Assembly (NCBI RefSeq): GCF_004339575.1
Contig: NZ_SMFV01000002.1
Span: forward strand, 1 to 64,000
Direction of reading: 5' to 3'
From: Phorcysia thermohydrogeniphila
GTDB lineage: Bacteria > Aquificota > Aquificia > Desulfurobacteriales > Desulfurobacteriaceae
DNA: 64,000 nt
In this document: piece by piece, positions 10,811 to 19,975 of the stretch
Layout: every line of letters begins with the position of its first letter
How positions within the stretch are numbered: position 1 is the stretch's first letter
Position numbers and translations under genes: made by a program
Notes under the pieces: generated by a model
What the model saw: only the letters and a program-made list of their open reading frames with translations
What the model was told of the DNA's origin: nothing
The model's database searches: none

Positions 10811-11370
10811 TAAAGGTCGTTTTTTTAGGACCTCCCGGAGCAGGTAAAGGAACTCAGGCAGTTAGAATAGCGGAAAAGTACAACGTTCCCCATATCTCAA
10901 CTGGAGATATCCTGAGAGCAGCTGTTAAGGAGGGAACAGAGCTCGGGAAACTTGCAAAATCCTACATGGACAGGGGAGAGCTCGTCCCCGATGAGGTCAT
11001 CATCGGAATCATTAGGGAAAGGCTCTCTCAGCCCGACGTAAAGGAGAGGGGTTTTATCCTTGATGGATTCCCAAGAACGATAGCTCAGGCCGAAGCCCTT
11101 GATGAGTTGCTCAAAGAGCTCCAGCTCCCCCTTGACAAAGTTATCTACCTAAATGTTGACGATGAAGAAATAGTTAAGAGGCTCTTGGCTCGTGGAAGGG
11201 CTGATGATACAGAGGACGTTATAAGGAACAGGCTTAAGGTTTACAGAGAGCAGACTGCTCCTCTTGTTGACTACTACACTGAGAAAGGCCTCCTTGTGGA
11301 AATCTGCGGCGTTGGCGAAATTGAAGAGATTACAAAGAAAATTGAGGAGAGTTTAGGGTTAAATGATTAA
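10807..11370 (+). CDS. adk: Adenylate kinase (short-LID)
   Basis: 187 residues from a GTG at 10807 overlapping the secY stop. The P-loop GPPGAGKGTQ is at residues 7-16, and ISTGDILRAAVKEGT and LDGFPRTIAQAEAL are conserved nucleotide-binding segments. The LID is the short, zinc-free kind (RGRADDTEDVIRNRL). It interconverts 2 ADP and ATP plus AMP. The overlap with map is 8 bases. Confidence 0.98.
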   Translation: MIKVVFLGPPGAGKGTQAVRIAEKYNVPHISTGDILRAAVKEGTELGKLAKSYMDRGELVPDEVIIGIIRERLSQPDVKERGFILDGFPRTIAQAEALDELLKELQLPLDKVIYLNVDDEEIVKRLLARGRADDTEDVIRNRLKVYREQTAPLVDYYTEKGLLVEICGVGEIEEITKKIEESLGLND

Positions 11371-12145
11371 GACTCTCAGAAGAACGAAGCACGGCATAAT
11401 CCTTAAAACTCCGGATGAGATAGCGAAGCTCCGGACTGCCGCCGCGACGACTATGGAGATACTCTTAAAAATTGCAGAGCAAATAGCTCCGGGGATGACG
11501 GGGCTTGACGTTGATAAGCTTGCAAGGAGCTACTGCAAGGAGTACGGCGTTAAGCCTGCATTCCTCGGTTACGGTGGCTTTCCGGGAGCTATCTGCGTTT
11601 CCGTTAACGAGGAGGTCGTTCACGGCCTTCCAACAAAGAACAAAGTATTCAAGGAAGGAGACATAGTAAGTCTTGACTTTGGGGCGGTAGTTGACGGCTG
11701 GATAGGCGACGTTGCCGTAACTGTCCCCGTTGGAAAAATCTCTGAAAGGGCTCAAAAACTCATAGACGTTACCAGAGAGTCCCTCTACAAAGGTATAGAA
11801 GCTGCTAAAGCAGGTGGAAAGCTCATAGACATTTCAAGGGCTATCCAGAAGTACGTAGAGTCCCACGGCTTTAACGTAACTCGCGGTTACGCGGGACATG
11901 GTATTGGCCGTTCCCTCCACGAAGAGCCCCAGATTACCAATTACGTTTATAAGGGATACCCGGATATAACCTTAGAGCCGGGTATGACTTTTGCTATTGA
12001 GCCGATGGTTAACGAGGGAACGGGGAAAGTGAAGGTGAAGAGGGATAGGTGGACAGTAGTCACGAAGGACGGAAAACTGTCTGCCCACTTTGAGCACGAT
12101 ATTGCTATTACAGAAGAAGGGACTATAATTATGTCCGCAATTTAA
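11363..12145 (+). CDS. map: Methionine aminopeptidase, type I
   Basis: 260 residues. It removes the initiator methionine from nascent proteins. The metal and catalytic residues are visible in SVNEEVVHGLP, SLDFGAVVDGWIGDVAVTV, GHGIGRSLHEEPQI and FAIEPMVNEG. No N-terminal zinc finger extension. The start overlaps adk. The first 15 residues (IKTLRRTKHGIIL) are a small extension before the usual ILKTPDEI start of the family. Confidence 0.97.
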   Translation: MIKTLRRTKHGIILKTPDEIAKLRTAAATTMEILLKIAEQIAPGMTGLDVDKLARSYCKEYGVKPAFLGYGGFPGAICVSVNEEVVHGLPTKNKVFKEGDIVSLDFGAVVDGWIGDVAVTVPVGKISERAQKLIDVTRESLYKGIEAAKAGGKLIDISRAIQKYVESHGFNVTRGYAGHGIGRSLHEEPQITNYVYKGYPDITLEPGMTFAIEPMVNEGTGKVKVKRDRWTVVTKDGKLSAHFEHDIAITEEGTIIMSAI

Positions 12146-12189
12146 CCTTATGTTAATTAGGGGTAAACCCTCTAAGCTTAGGAGAAAGG

Positions 12190-12408
12190 ATGGCGAAGGA
12201 AAAAGGTATTCAGGTAGAAGGAAAAGTAGTAGAGGCGCTTCCCAATGCTTACTTTAAGGTAGAGCTGGACAACGGCCATCAGGTGCTTGCCCACGCTTCA
12301 GGTAAGATGAGAGTTCACTTCATAAGGATTCTGCCAGGCGACCGTGTGGTCGTTGAGCTTAGCCCCTACGATTTGACGAGGGGGAGGATTATCTACAGGA
12401 AAGGATAA
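12190..12408 (+). CDS. infA: Translation initiation factor IF-1
   Basis: 72 residues, the canonical length, one S1-like OB fold: [35 protein letters not shown] and the ending [15 protein letters not shown]-1 occupies the A site during initiation. The ATG follows TTAGGAGAAAGG. It belongs to the ribosomal superoperon, 44 bases after map. Confidence 0.98.
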   Translation: MAKEKGIQVEGKVVEALPNAYFKVELDNGHQVLAHASGKMRVHFIRILPGDRVVVELSPYDLTRGRIIYRKG

Positions 12409-12469
12409 CCGTCCCTTTATATACCGCGGCTGTTTGGCACTAAACCACTAATAAGGGAGAGGTACACAG

Positions 12470-12586
12470 ATGAAGGTGAGGCCATCTGTAAAGAAGATTT
12501 GCCCCAAGTGTAAGATTATCAGGAGAAAAGGGGTTGTAAGGGTTATCTGTGAAAACCCCAAACACAAACAAAGACAGGGTAAGTAA
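12470..12586 (+). CDS. rpmJ: Ribosomal protein L36, zinc type
   Basis: 38 residues: it starts [14 protein letters not shown] and ends with KHKQRQGK. Three cysteines (C11, C14, C27) and H32 form the usual C-C-C-H zinc ribbon. GGGAGAGGTACACAG precedes the ATG. Standard position between infA and rpsM. The short length makes it easy to miss. Confidence 0.95.
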   Translation: MKVRPSVKKICPKCKIIRRKGVVRVICENPKHKQRQGK

Positions 12587-12597
12587 GGAGGCTAAAG

Positions 12598-12978
12598 GTG
12601 GCGAGGATAGCAGGAGTTGACATTCCGGATAACAAGAAGGTTCCTTACTCTCTCGCTTATATCTACGGTATTGGAATTAAGACCGGCTTTAAGATTTGCG
12701 AGAAGGCTGGAATTGACCCAGAGAAGAGGGTCAAGGAGCTAACTGAAGAGGAAATTGCAAAAATCAGGAAGATTATTGAGACAGAGTACAAGGTTGAGGG
12801 TGACCTCAGAAAAGAAATTGCTATGAACATCAAGCGCCTCATTGAAATTGGCTGCTACAGGGGCGTTCGTCACAGACTTGGTCTTCCTGTAAGGGGCCAG
12901 AGGACCAGAACTAACGCAAGGACCAGAAAAGGTCCTAGGAAGACTGTTCCCGGTAAGAAGAAGGCAACTAAGAAGTAA
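12598..12978 (+). CDS. rpsM: Ribosomal protein S13, GTG start
   Basis: 126 residues from a GTG at 12598 behind AAGGAGG. It begins [25 protein letters not shown] and contains [31 protein letters not shown], both S13 signatures. S13 lies in the 30S head and contacts L5. First ribosomal gene of the alpha block. Confidence 0.98.
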   Translation: MARIAGVDIPDNKKVPYSLAYIYGIGIKTGFKICEKAGIDPEKRVKELTEEEIAKIRKIIETEYKVEGDLRKEIAMNIKRLIEIGCYRGVRHRLGLPVRGQRTRTNARTRKGPRKTVPGKKKATKK

Positions 12979-12994
12979 TTAGAGGAGGTTATTT

Positions 12995-13384
12995 ATGGCA
13001 AGGGCCAAAAAGGCTAAAAAGAAACAGAAGAGGACCGTTACTTTTGCAATAGCCCATATACAAACAACTTTCAACAATACCATTGTTACCTTTACCGATA
13101 AGGACGGTAACACTCTCTGCTGGGAGAGCGGTGGAACTGTTGGATTTAAGGGAACGAGGAAGAGTACCCCTTACGCCGCTCAGCTTGCCGCCACAAGGGC
13201 AGCTGAGAGAGCTATGAAAGAGTTCGGCGTAAGGGACGTTGAAATTAGAATCAAAGGAAACGGTGGCGGAAGGGAGACGGCTATCAAGGCTATTGCTGCT
13301 GCTGGCCTCAACGTAAAGGCTATTAAGGATGTTACTCCTATTCCCCACGACGGCTGCAGACCACCAAAAAGAAGAAGGGTGTAA
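12995..13384 (+). CDS. rpsK: Ribosomal protein S11
   Basis: 129 residues with the basic N-terminal tail and the core [20 protein letters not shown], then [16 protein letters not shown] at the C terminus, as expected for S11 of the 30S platform. AGAGGAGG precedes the ATG. Confidence 0.98.
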   Translation: MARAKKAKKKQKRTVTFAIAHIQTTFNNTIVTFTDKDGNTLCWESGGTVGFKGTRKSTPYAAQLAATRAAERAMKEFGVRDVEIRIKGNGGGRETAIKAIAAAGLNVKAIKDVTPIPHDGCRPPKRRRV

Positions 13385-13396
13385 CGGAGGTAGTAG

Positions 13397-14023
13397 ATGG
13401 GAAGGTATACAGGACCTAAGTGGCGTATTGCCAGACGTCTTGGTGTTAACATATACGTTGGTGAGGAGAAAACTCTCAAGGGTAAGTCCATTCTTGATAG
13501 AAGACCCTATCCTCCGGGCCAGCACGGCCGTACAAGGCGTAAGCTCTCCTACTACGCTCGCCAGCTTATGGAGAAGCAGAAGGTTAAGTACTACTACGGC
13601 GTGAGGGAGAGGCAGTTTAGGCGCTTCTACGAGATGGCCGAGCGTATGAAGGGCCAGACCGGTGAGAATCTCCTCAAGCTCCTTGAGAGCAGGCTTGACA
13701 ACGTTGTTTATAGGCTCGGTTTTGGTAAGTCCCACAGGCACGCAAGGCAGCTTGTTGTTCACGGTCACATCCTTGTAAACGGAAAGAAGGTTGACAGACC
13801 TTCTTACCTTGTAAAGCCGGGAGATGTAATTGAAGTTAAGGAGAAGAGCAGGGATATCCCTCAGATTAAGGAAGGAATGGAGCTTGCCCAGAAGAGGGGA
13901 ATCCCGTCCTGGCTTGAGCTTGACCCAGAGAACTTTAAGGGTATTGTAAAGGCAGAGCCTACAAGGGAGGAAATAGAGATTCCAATTGAGGAACACCTCA
14001 TTGTTGAGCTCTACTCCAAGTAA
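13397..14023 (+). CDS. rpsD: Ribosomal protein S4
   Basis: 208 residues. [16 protein letters not shown], the motif [10 protein letters not shown], and an S4 RNA-binding domain ([36 protein letters not shown]) are clear. No zinc-binding cysteines near the N terminus. S4 nucleates 30S assembly and in E. coli represses the alpha operon. Confidence 0.98.
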   Translation: MGRYTGPKWRIARRLGVNIYVGEEKTLKGKSILDRRPYPPGQHGRTRRKLSYYARQLMEKQKVKYYYGVRERQFRRFYEMAERMKGQTGENLLKLLESRLDNVVYRLGFGKSHRHARQLVVHGHILVNGKKVDRPSYLVKPGDVIEVKEKSRDIPQIKEGMELAQKRGIPSWLELDPENFKGIVKAEPTREEIEIPIEEHLIVELYSK

Positions 14024-14049
14024 TAGTTAATCGTAATCTGGAGGAAATA

Positions 14050-15006
14050 ATGGTTGAATTTATAACTCCTGAGAAGTTTCTCTGGGAGGAACACACGGAC
14101 ACTTACGGCAGGTTCGTGGTTGAGCCTCTTGAGAAGGGTTACGGTATTACCATAGGTAATGCTCTCAGGAGGGTCCTCCTCTCTTCTATTGAAGGTGCAG
14201 CTCCGACTGCTGTGAAGTTTGAGGGCGTTTACCACGAGTTTTCCACAATCCCGGGTGTTGTTGAGGACGTTGTTGAGATCGTCCTTAACATAAAACAGCT
14301 CCGTTTTGTTCTTCACGGAGAAGGCCCTGTGTTTATAGAGCTCAAAAAGAAGGGGCCGGGAAAGGTTTACGCTAAGGATTTTGTCCTTCCTTCTCAGGTG
14401 GAGCTCCTCACTCCTGACCAAGAGATTGCCACCCTTGATAACGAGAACGCTGAAATTGAGATTCACCTGAGGATTGACAAGGGTAAAGGGTTCGTTCTGT
14501 CAGAGGATATTCAGGAAATTTTTGACATCACGACCATAGGCTGGATTCCCCTTGATGCAGACTTCTCTCCTATCAAGAAGGTTGCTTTTAGGGTAGAAGA
14601 TACTAGGGTTGGAAGAAGGACGGACTACAACAAGCTCACCATGGAGATATGGACCGACGGAAGCATTACCCCGAAAGATGCTGTTGTGAGGGCCTCAAAC
14701 ATCCTGATTGAGCACTTCTCTACTATCAGGGACAGGCTCGTTGAGGCTATCTTCGCAACAGCTCAGCCCCAAGAAGTAAAGGAAGAAGAAAAGCCAGAAG
14801 TATATGAGAAGTCCCTTGAAGAGGCTGGACTTAAAGGTAGAGCTCTAAAAGTTCTCGTTGAAAACGGAATAACAACTGTGGGAGACCTTGTTAAGCTTAC
14901 AAAGAAAGAGCTTGAGAGCATTAAGGGTCTTGGTAAGAAGTCACTTGCAGAGATAGAGAAGTTCCTTGCTTCTCTTGGATTTGAACTTGGAGGTGGGCAA
15001 GAATGA
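14050..15006 (+). CDS. rpoA: RNA polymerase alpha subunit
   Basis: 318 residues. The N-terminal dimerization domain shows YGITIGNALRRVLLSSIEGAA and WTDGSITPKDAV. A charged linker near 240-255 leads to the C-terminal DNA/activator-binding domain with GITTVGDLVKLTKKELESIKGLGKKSLAEI. The start has GGAGG 7 bases upstream. The stop overlaps rplQ by 4 bases. Confidence 0.98.
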   Translation: MVEFITPEKFLWEEHTDTYGRFVVEPLEKGYGITIGNALRRVLLSSIEGAAPTAVKFEGVYHEFSTIPGVVEDVVEIVLNIKQLRFVLHGEGPVFIELKKKGPGKVYAKDFVLPSQVELLTPDQEIATLDNENAEIEIHLRIDKGKGFVLSEDIQEIFDITTIGWIPLDADFSPIKKVAFRVEDTRVGRRTDYNKLTMEIWTDGSITPKDAVVRASNILIEHFSTIRDRLVEAIFATAQPQEVKEEEKPEVYEKSLEEAGLKGRALKVLVENGITTVGDLVKLTKKELESIKGLGKKSLAEIEKFLASLGFELGGGQE

Positions 15007-15401
15007 GACACAGAGTAAAGGGAAAGAAGCTTGGAAGGCCGACTGAACATAGAATGCTTATGCTTAGAAACCTTGTAACCGACCTTATGGAGCACGGTAA
15101 AGTTGTAACTACGATCGCAAGGGCTAAGGAGCTTAAGAGACTTGCAGACAAAGTTATCACGAAGGGTAAGCAGCAGGATAAGGTAAAGGCTATAAGGGAC
15201 GTCCTTGCAATAGTAACTCGCAAGGATATAGCCTACAAAGTTGTAAACGAGATTGCTCCAAAGTACGCTAACAGGAACGGTGGTTATACAAGACTTCTTC
15301 ACTACGACTTCAGAAAGGGAGACGCAGCTCCTACAGCTATAGTTATGCTCGTTGAGCCTGACGTGAAGGAAACTGCTGAGGAACAGTCACAGGAACAATA
15401 A
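15003..15401 (+). CDS. rplQ: Ribosomal protein L17
   Basis: 132 residues starting MRHRVKGKKLGRPTEHRMLMLRNL, the L17 signature, with NGGYTRLLHYDFRKGDAAP near the C terminus. L17 surrounds the exit tunnel. It is the last gene of the superoperon and is followed after 8 bases by a GC hairpin and T-rich run. Confidence 0.98.
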   Translation: MRHRVKGKKLGRPTEHRMLMLRNLVTDLMEHGKVVTTIARAKELKRLADKVITKGKQQDKVKAIRDVLAIVTRKDIAYKVVNEIAPKYANRNGGYTRLLHYDFRKGDAAPTAIVMLVEPDVKETAEEQSQEQ

Positions 15402-15409
15402 CAATACAG

Positions 15410-15437
15410 GGCCTCCGGAAGGGGGCCTTTTAATTTT
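15410..15437 (+). terminator. Rho-independent terminator of the ribosomal superoperon
   Basis: GGCCTCC (15410-15416), loop GGAA (a GNRA tetraloop) and GGGGGCC (15421-15427) form a 7-bp stem with one G-U pair, followed by TTTTAATTTTT. It separates rplQ from the convergent minE. Confidence 0.85.
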
Positions 15438-15694
15438 TAGTTATTCCTGACAGGAACTTCTATTTCAATCTTGCCTTTACTGTTTTCTTCGTTAGCTATG
15501 TTTATCGTAACGCCTGAGGCATCAATAAAAGGAAAATCCTTGAGAGCTTTCAGTATCGCGTCCTTTACAGCTTCTACTGCGTTTGGTGGTAAACCTGCCC
15601 TGTCGTACTTAAGTATCAGCTGTAGGCGTTTCTTGGCTATTTCCTTCGCAGGAGGCCTGCTAAAGGCTTCTTTTATTTTATCTACAAATCCCAT
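15437..15694 (-). CDS. minE: Cell division topological specificity factor MinE
   Basis: 85 residues: N-terminal MinD-interacting helix (VDKIKEAFSRPPAKEIAKKRLQLIL) and a C-terminal dimerization domain ending in IEIEVPVR. MinE stimulates the MinD ATPase and drives Min oscillation so that division occurs at mid-cell. It lies 3 bases downstream of minD in a minC-minD-minE operon on the minus strand. Confidence 0.94.
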   Translation of the reverse strand: MGFVDKIKEAFSRPPAKEIAKKRLQLILKYDRAGLPPNAVEAVKDAILKALKDFPFIDASGVTINIANEENSKGKIEIEVPVRNN

Positions 15695-15697
15695 TGT

Positions 15698-16495
15698 TTA
15701 CTCTCCTCCAAAGAGTTTCTTTAGCTTGTCAAGGAAAGACTCGTTATAGGAAAGGTCAAGGAACGGGACTTTTTTGCCGAGGAGTCTCTCAGCTATATTC
15801 CTAAAGGCCTTTCCTGCTATTGAATCTTCAAAGAGGACTGCAGGCTCTCCTCTGTTTATGTAGGAGACCATGTTCTTATCTTCGGGTACTATTCCTATAA
15901 GTTCAAGGCCTAAAATCTGGACGACGTCGTCAGCGTCCATCATGTCTCCTCTCGCTACCTTTTTGGGGTCAAGCCTGTTAACTATAAGCTTGGGTTCGGG
16001 CTTACCCATTGCCTCGCAGAGTCCCGTTACCCTATCGGCATCCCTGATAGATGCCATTTCAGGGTTGGCAACAACGATAATTGTGTCGGCAGGCAGAACG
16101 GCAGTTTTAAAGCCTTCCTCAATACCGGCAGGGGAGTCAATGAAGATAAAGTCAAACTTTTCCCGTAATTTCTCAACAATATTTACAAGGTCCTCAGGCT
16201 TTACAGCACTTTTATCCTTAGTCTGGGCAGCTGGAAGGAGGTATAGGTTCTTGGTTTTTTTGTCCTTTACTAAAGCTTTCTCTACGGGACAGACCCCTTC
16301 TATGACGTGGACAATATCGTAGACTATCCTGTTTTCAAGTCCGAGAACAAGGTCAAGGTTCCTGAGGCCAATGTCTGCGTCTATCGCTACTACCTTGTAG
16401 CCTTTAGCTGCAAGTGCAGTTGCCACGTTACCCGTAACGGTACTTTTACCAACTCCTCCCTTACCTGACGTGATACATATTACCTTGTCCGCCAT
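15698..16495 (-). CDS. minD: Septum site-determining ATPase MinD
   Basis: 265 residues. The deviant Walker A is KGGVGKST at residues 11-18, Walker A' is AIDADIGLRNLDLVLG and Walker B is FIFIDSPAGIE. The C-terminal amphipathic helix (SFLDKLKKLFGG) is the membrane-targeting sequence. MinD recruits MinC and MinE to the membrane. The 1-base contact with minC (16495) suggests coupling. Confidence 0.97.
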   Translation of the reverse strand: MADKVICITSGKGGVGKSTVTGNVATALAAKGYKVVAIDADIGLRNLDLVLGLENRIVYDIVHVIEGVCPVEKALVKDKKTKNLYLLPAAQTKDKSAVKPEDLVNIVEKLREKFDFIFIDSPAGIEEGFKTAVLPADTIIVVANPEMASIRDADRVTGLCEAMGKPEPKLIVNRLDPKKVARGDMMDADDVVQILGLELIGIVPEDKNMVSYINRGEPAVLFEDSIAGKAFRNIAERLLGKKVPFLDLSYNESFLDKLKKLFGGE

Positions 16496-17151
16496 TATCT
16501 CCCCTTCTTTCCGTTTTGTGGTTCTAATTTGATTTCTCCATCTTTTACCTTTACTCTAAAGTTTATATACTTTTCGTTCCTGTCAAAAATGAGTTCCTTA
16601 CCGCAGAGTTCCAGCCTCGGAGCCTGAAAGAAGAGAGCTCTGACCTCCCCACTTGTCTTTCCAATACCGGCTTTAACAGTTCCTCTTAAGTTACCCATGA
16701 CGTAAACGTTTCCCCCGGCCTCAATCTCTGCGCCGGGATTGACATCACCCATTACTACTAAATCTCCCGTTGAAGTTATTTTATCTCCAGACCTGAGGGT
16801 CTTCCTTACAAATTTTACCTCTTCGGTTTCAGCCCTCTCCTTCTCCCTTTCAAGTTCCATACTTGATAGGTCACAGGGTATATTTAACTTTATACAAAGT
16901 TCCCTGTTCTCCTTTAAGTTGGTTTTCAGCCCGCAGAATGTCAACTCTTCCATGCTGTGTAGGAAATCGCTTAGCTCTTTTACCTCTTCCTCTTTAAGAA
17001 CTTTATTTTCTACTGAAATTATAAACCTCGCTCCCCGTAAAAGCTGTTTTTTCTCAAGGATGAATTTTTTTATCTCCTCAACGTTGAAGCTCTTTTCATC
17101 GGTGAGGAGCTCTATGGCAATTACGTTCGTTCCCCTCAGTTTAAACTTCAT
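16495..17151 (-). CDS. minC: Septum site-determining protein MinC
   Basis: 218 residues from an ATG at 17151 preceded by GGAGA. A TTG at 17196 would add 15 residues but would leave almost no promoter space before the divergent speB. The C-terminal beta-helix domain is typical: SGDKITSTGDLVVMGDVNPGAEIEAGGNVYVMG. The N-terminal FtsZ-inhibiting domain is divergent. MinC with MinD blocks FtsZ ring formation at the poles. Confidence 0.92.
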   Translation of the reverse strand: MKFKLRGTNVIAIELLTDEKSFNVEEIKKFILEKKQLLRGARFIISVENKVLKEEEVKELSDFLHSMEELTFCGLKTNLKENRELCIKLNIPCDLSSMELEREKERAETEEVKFVRKTLRSGDKITSTGDLVVMGDVNPGAEIEAGGNVYVMGNLRGTVKAGIGKTSGEVRALFFQAPRLELCGKELIFDRNEKYINFRVKVKDGEIKLEPQNGKKGR

Positions 17152-17210
17152 TTCATAAAATTCTCCTGTCTGCCGCTTTGGTGACAATTCTACCAATTTT
17201 CGGGGGTAGT

Positions 17211-18017
17211 ATGGAGTTTCTATGTGCCTCTTCAGAGGGGAAGATTACTCTCTTTGGAATACCCTTTGACTCAACTACCTGCTTTAGGCCGGGGACACGC
17301 TTTGGCCCAGATGGCGTAAGGTTCTTTTCAGAAAATCTTGAAGATTACAGCCCAGAGCTTGACAAAAGCCTTCAGGATGTTGCTTTTAGGGATGTAGGGA
17401 ATGTTGAAGTTCCAGCTACACCGGAAGGAATGATTAAAGCTGTTGAGTCGTTCATGGAAAGCGTAGAAATACCGGTAATGATTGGGGGGGAACATTCTGT
17501 TACCTATCCTGTTGTAAAGTCTCTGGTTGAGCGTTACGGGGAGTTAACGGTAGTTCAGTTTGACGCCCACGCAGACCTTAGGGATGAGTACACCGGCACG
17601 AAGTTTTCCCACGCCTGTGTTATGAGAAGGATTTTGGAGTTCGGCTGCCATTTGATTCAAGTGGGAATCAGGAGTGGAACGAGGGAAGAATTTGAGCTTA
17701 TGAAGAGTTGTGAGAGGATAACCTTCTTAAAAACTCCTAAGGAGCTCCCAATTGTTCTTGGAGATGTAAATACACCCATTTACTTTACTATTGATATTGA
17801 CTTTTTTGACCCGGCCTTTGCTCCCGGAACGGGTACTCCAGAGCCGGGAGGTTTCTCTCCGCTTGAATTCTTTGAGGCGATTTATAAATTACCACCTGCA
17901 CTGAACGTAGTTGGATTTGATGTCGTAGAAATTTCTCCTCCTCTTGACCCGTCGGGAATTACCCAGATGCTTGGAGCTAAGGTGGTTAGGGAGCTCATTC
18001 TAAAGTTCTGGGGGTAG
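17211..18017 (+). CDS. speB: Agmatinase / aminopropylagmatine ureohydrolase family
   Basis: 268 residues from the ATG at 17211, behind CGGGGGTAGT; an in-frame TTG at 17178 has no ribosome site and would overlap the minC leader. Binuclear Mn ligands of the arginase fold are visible: GGEHSV, DAHADLR and DIDFFDPAFAPGTGTPEPGG. It hydrolyses agmatine, or N1-aminopropylagmatine as in Thermus, releasing urea. Next to speE and bpsA, it most likely feeds spermidine synthesis. Which guanidino substrate is used cannot be read from sequence. Confidence 0.93.
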   Translation: MEFLCASSEGKITLFGIPFDSTTCFRPGTRFGPDGVRFFSENLEDYSPELDKSLQDVAFRDVGNVEVPATPEGMIKAVESFMESVEIPVMIGGEHSVTYPVVKSLVERYGELTVVQFDAHADLRDEYTGTKFSHACVMRRILEFGCHLIQVGIRSGTREEFELMKSCERITFLKTPKELPIVLGDVNTPIYFTIDIDFFDPAFAPGTGTPEPGGFSPLEFFEAIYKLPPALNVVGFDVVEISPPLDPSGITQMLGAKVVRELILKFWG

Positions 18018-18019
18018 AT

Positions 18020-18886
18020 GTGGAGCTCTGGTTTACGGAATTTTACAAAGGCGAAGGAATGGACTTACAGGGAACGGGGTTAACAGTTAAGGTCAAGAAT
18101 GCAGTTTCTGCGAAAACTCCTTTTCAGGAAATTCTTCTCCTTGATACCGTTGACTACGGTAAGATGCTCGTCCTTGACGGTGCAATTCAAACAACCGAAA
18201 AGGATGAGTTTATATACCATGAGATGATAGTTCACCCAGCTCTTTTTACCCTTGGCAGGAGACCTGAAAGGGTTCTCGTTATTGGCGGTGGGGATGGTGG
18301 AACAGTTAGGGAGATTTTAAAGCACGACCCGGAAAAGGTTGATATGGTTGAGATAGATAAGGAAGTTGTTGAGTTTGCAAAGAGGGAGCTCCCTACCATC
18401 TCTTGCGCCCTTAATGACGAAAGGGTTAACCTGATTTTTGCTGACGGAAGGGAGTTTATAAGAGGAAAAGAGGAAGTTTACGACGTCATAATTGTTGATT
18501 GTTCAGACCCTATAGGTCCTTCAAAGGTTCTCTACGAAAAGGGATTTTACGAGGATGCGAGGAGAGCTCTCAAAGAGGGGGGTATCTTTGTAACCCAGTC
18601 TGAATCCCCCTTTGCCCAGAAGAGGGTTCACGGGAAAGTAGTTGATGAGTTAAAGAAAGTCTTTCCCATAGTTAGACCTTACCTTGCTTTTATTCCTACT
18701 TACCCTTCAGGTATGTGGAGTTTTACAATTGGTTCTGTAAAGGCCGACCCTCTGGCTGTAGAAAAGGAAAAGCTTAAAGAGAGCTACATTAAATTTGTTG
18801 AGGAAAAGGGGGAGCTTAAATACTACAACCCAGACATTCACTACGGAGCTTTTGCGATTCCAAACTTTGTATATAGGGAGGAGTAA
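18020..18886 (+). CDS. speE: Spermidine synthase (aminopropyltransferase)
   Basis: 288 residues from a GTG at 18020, two bases after speB. The dcSAM-binding motif VIGGGDGGTVREILKH, the catalytic stretch IIVDCSDPIGPSKVLY and the substrate region SPFAQKRVHGKV fit the family. It moves an aminopropyl group from decarboxylated SAM to putrescine or agmatine. Cotranscribed with speB and bpsA, whose product uses spermidine. Confidence 0.95.
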   Translation: MELWFTEFYKGEGMDLQGTGLTVKVKNAVSAKTPFQEILLLDTVDYGKMLVLDGAIQTTEKDEFIYHEMIVHPALFTLGRRPERVLVIGGGDGGTVREILKHDPEKVDMVEIDKEVVEFAKRELPTISCALNDERVNLIFADGREFIRGKEEVYDVIIVDCSDPIGPSKVLYEKGFYEDARRALKEGGIFVTQSESPFAQKRVHGKVVDELKKVFPIVRPYLAFIPTYPSGMWSFTIGSVKADPLAVEKEKLKESYIKFVEEKGELKYYNPDIHYGAFAIPNFVYREE

Positions 18887-18888
18887 AG

Positions 18889-19941
18889 ATGGAAATACTG
18901 GAGCAGATTGCTAAGGAAGCAGAGGCAAACACACAAGTGCCTGCCTACGGAAGGAGCGTAGAGAAGGTAATTGCAGCTATCATGTCTTCTTCAAACTTCT
19001 GGAGAATCGTTGACCTTTCCGATGAGCCACTGCCACTCGTCGCAGAGATTCTAAAGCTCCTCAACAAGCGTGACCTTGTTGCCTTTGAAGGAACTCAGAT
19101 TCTCCTGACAGAGGCAGGAGCTGAGCTTGCAAAGAAGGCTGGAATAGAGCCCTTTGCATCCCACAGGTGTCCTACCTGTAAAGGAAGAAGCGTAGTTATT
19201 GATGCCCTTAAGCCTGCCTTTGAGAAGTTCCTCAAGATACAGGAGAATAGACCACCTGCTATCCACCAGTACGACCAAGGCTACGTTACACCTGAAAACA
19301 CTTTTGCAAGGGTAGCCCTTGCCGATGACAGGGGAGACCTTAGGGGTAAAAAGGTTATCGTTCTTGGTGATGACGACTTAATGAGCATTGCCTTAGCTCT
19401 TACAGGACTTCCGGCTAAGGTAACCATCCTTGAGATTGATGAGAGGCTTGTAAACTTCATCAAGGAAGTATCTGAGGAGTACAACTTAAACATTGACGCA
19501 AGGGTTCACGACTTAAGAGAGCCACTTCCTGAGGACGTTGTAGGTGCTTACGATACCTTCTTCACAGACCCACCTGAAACCGTTGAGGCTATCAAGGCCT
19601 TTGTTGGTAGGGGTGTAGCTACACTTAAGGGTGAAAGGTGTGCAGGATACTTTGGCGTTACAAGGAGGGAGTCCTCCCTTGACAAGTGGAGCAGGATACA
19701 GAAGGTTCTACTTGACATGGGACTTGTAATTACTGACCTCCTCCACAACTTCAACGAGTACGTAAACTGGGACTACTACCAAGAGATGAGGGGATGGCAG
19801 CTTACTCCCGTTAAAGAGCCTCCAAAGGACATCTGGTACAGGTCTACACAGTTTAGGGTTGAGACCGTTAGGGGCTTTAAAGGCTTTAATGATCCAATCG
19901 TTGGAGACATCTACAACGACGCAGAGAGCTCTACAACCTAA
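18889..19941 (+). CDS. bpsA: Branched-chain polyamine synthase BpsA (N4-bis(aminopropyl)spermidine synthase)
   Basis: 350 residues. Family features (formerly DUF43): the CPTC pair at 94-97, PAIHQYDQGYVTPE at about 123-136, GDDD at 160-163 with LMSIALALTGLP after it, and TDPPET at about 226-231. Known homologues in Thermococcus and Thermus add two aminopropyl groups to the N4 of spermidine, giving quaternary polyamines that stabilise nucleic acids at high temperature. It is the third gene of speB-speE-bpsA, 2 bases after speE, and a strong sign of a thermophile. Confidence 0.94.
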   Translation: MEILEQIAKEAEANTQVPAYGRSVEKVIAAIMSSSNFWRIVDLSDEPLPLVAEILKLLNKRDLVAFEGTQILLTEAGAELAKKAGIEPFASHRCPTCKGRSVVIDALKPAFEKFLKIQENRPPAIHQYDQGYVTPENTFARVALADDRGDLRGKKVIVLGDDDLMSIALALTGLPAKVTILEIDERLVNFIKEVSEEYNLNIDARVHDLREPLPEDVVGAYDTFFTDPPETVEAIKAFVGRGVATLKGERCAGYFGVTRRESSLDKWSRIQKVLLDMGLVITDLLHNFNEYVNWDYYQEMRGWQLTPVKEPPKDIWYRSTQFRVETVRGFKGFNDPIVGDIYNDAESSTT

Positions 19942-19947
19942 ATATTC

Positions 19948-19975
19948 GGGGCAGGCCCAGCCTGCCCTGTTCTAC
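19948..19975 (+). terminator. Hairpin after bpsA
   Basis: GGGCAGG (19949-19955) and CCTGCCC (19961-19967) form a perfect 7-bp stem with a CCCAG loop just after the bpsA stop. The following TGTTCT is only weakly T-rich. It lies between convergent bpsA and the nuclease gene. Confidence 0.55.
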
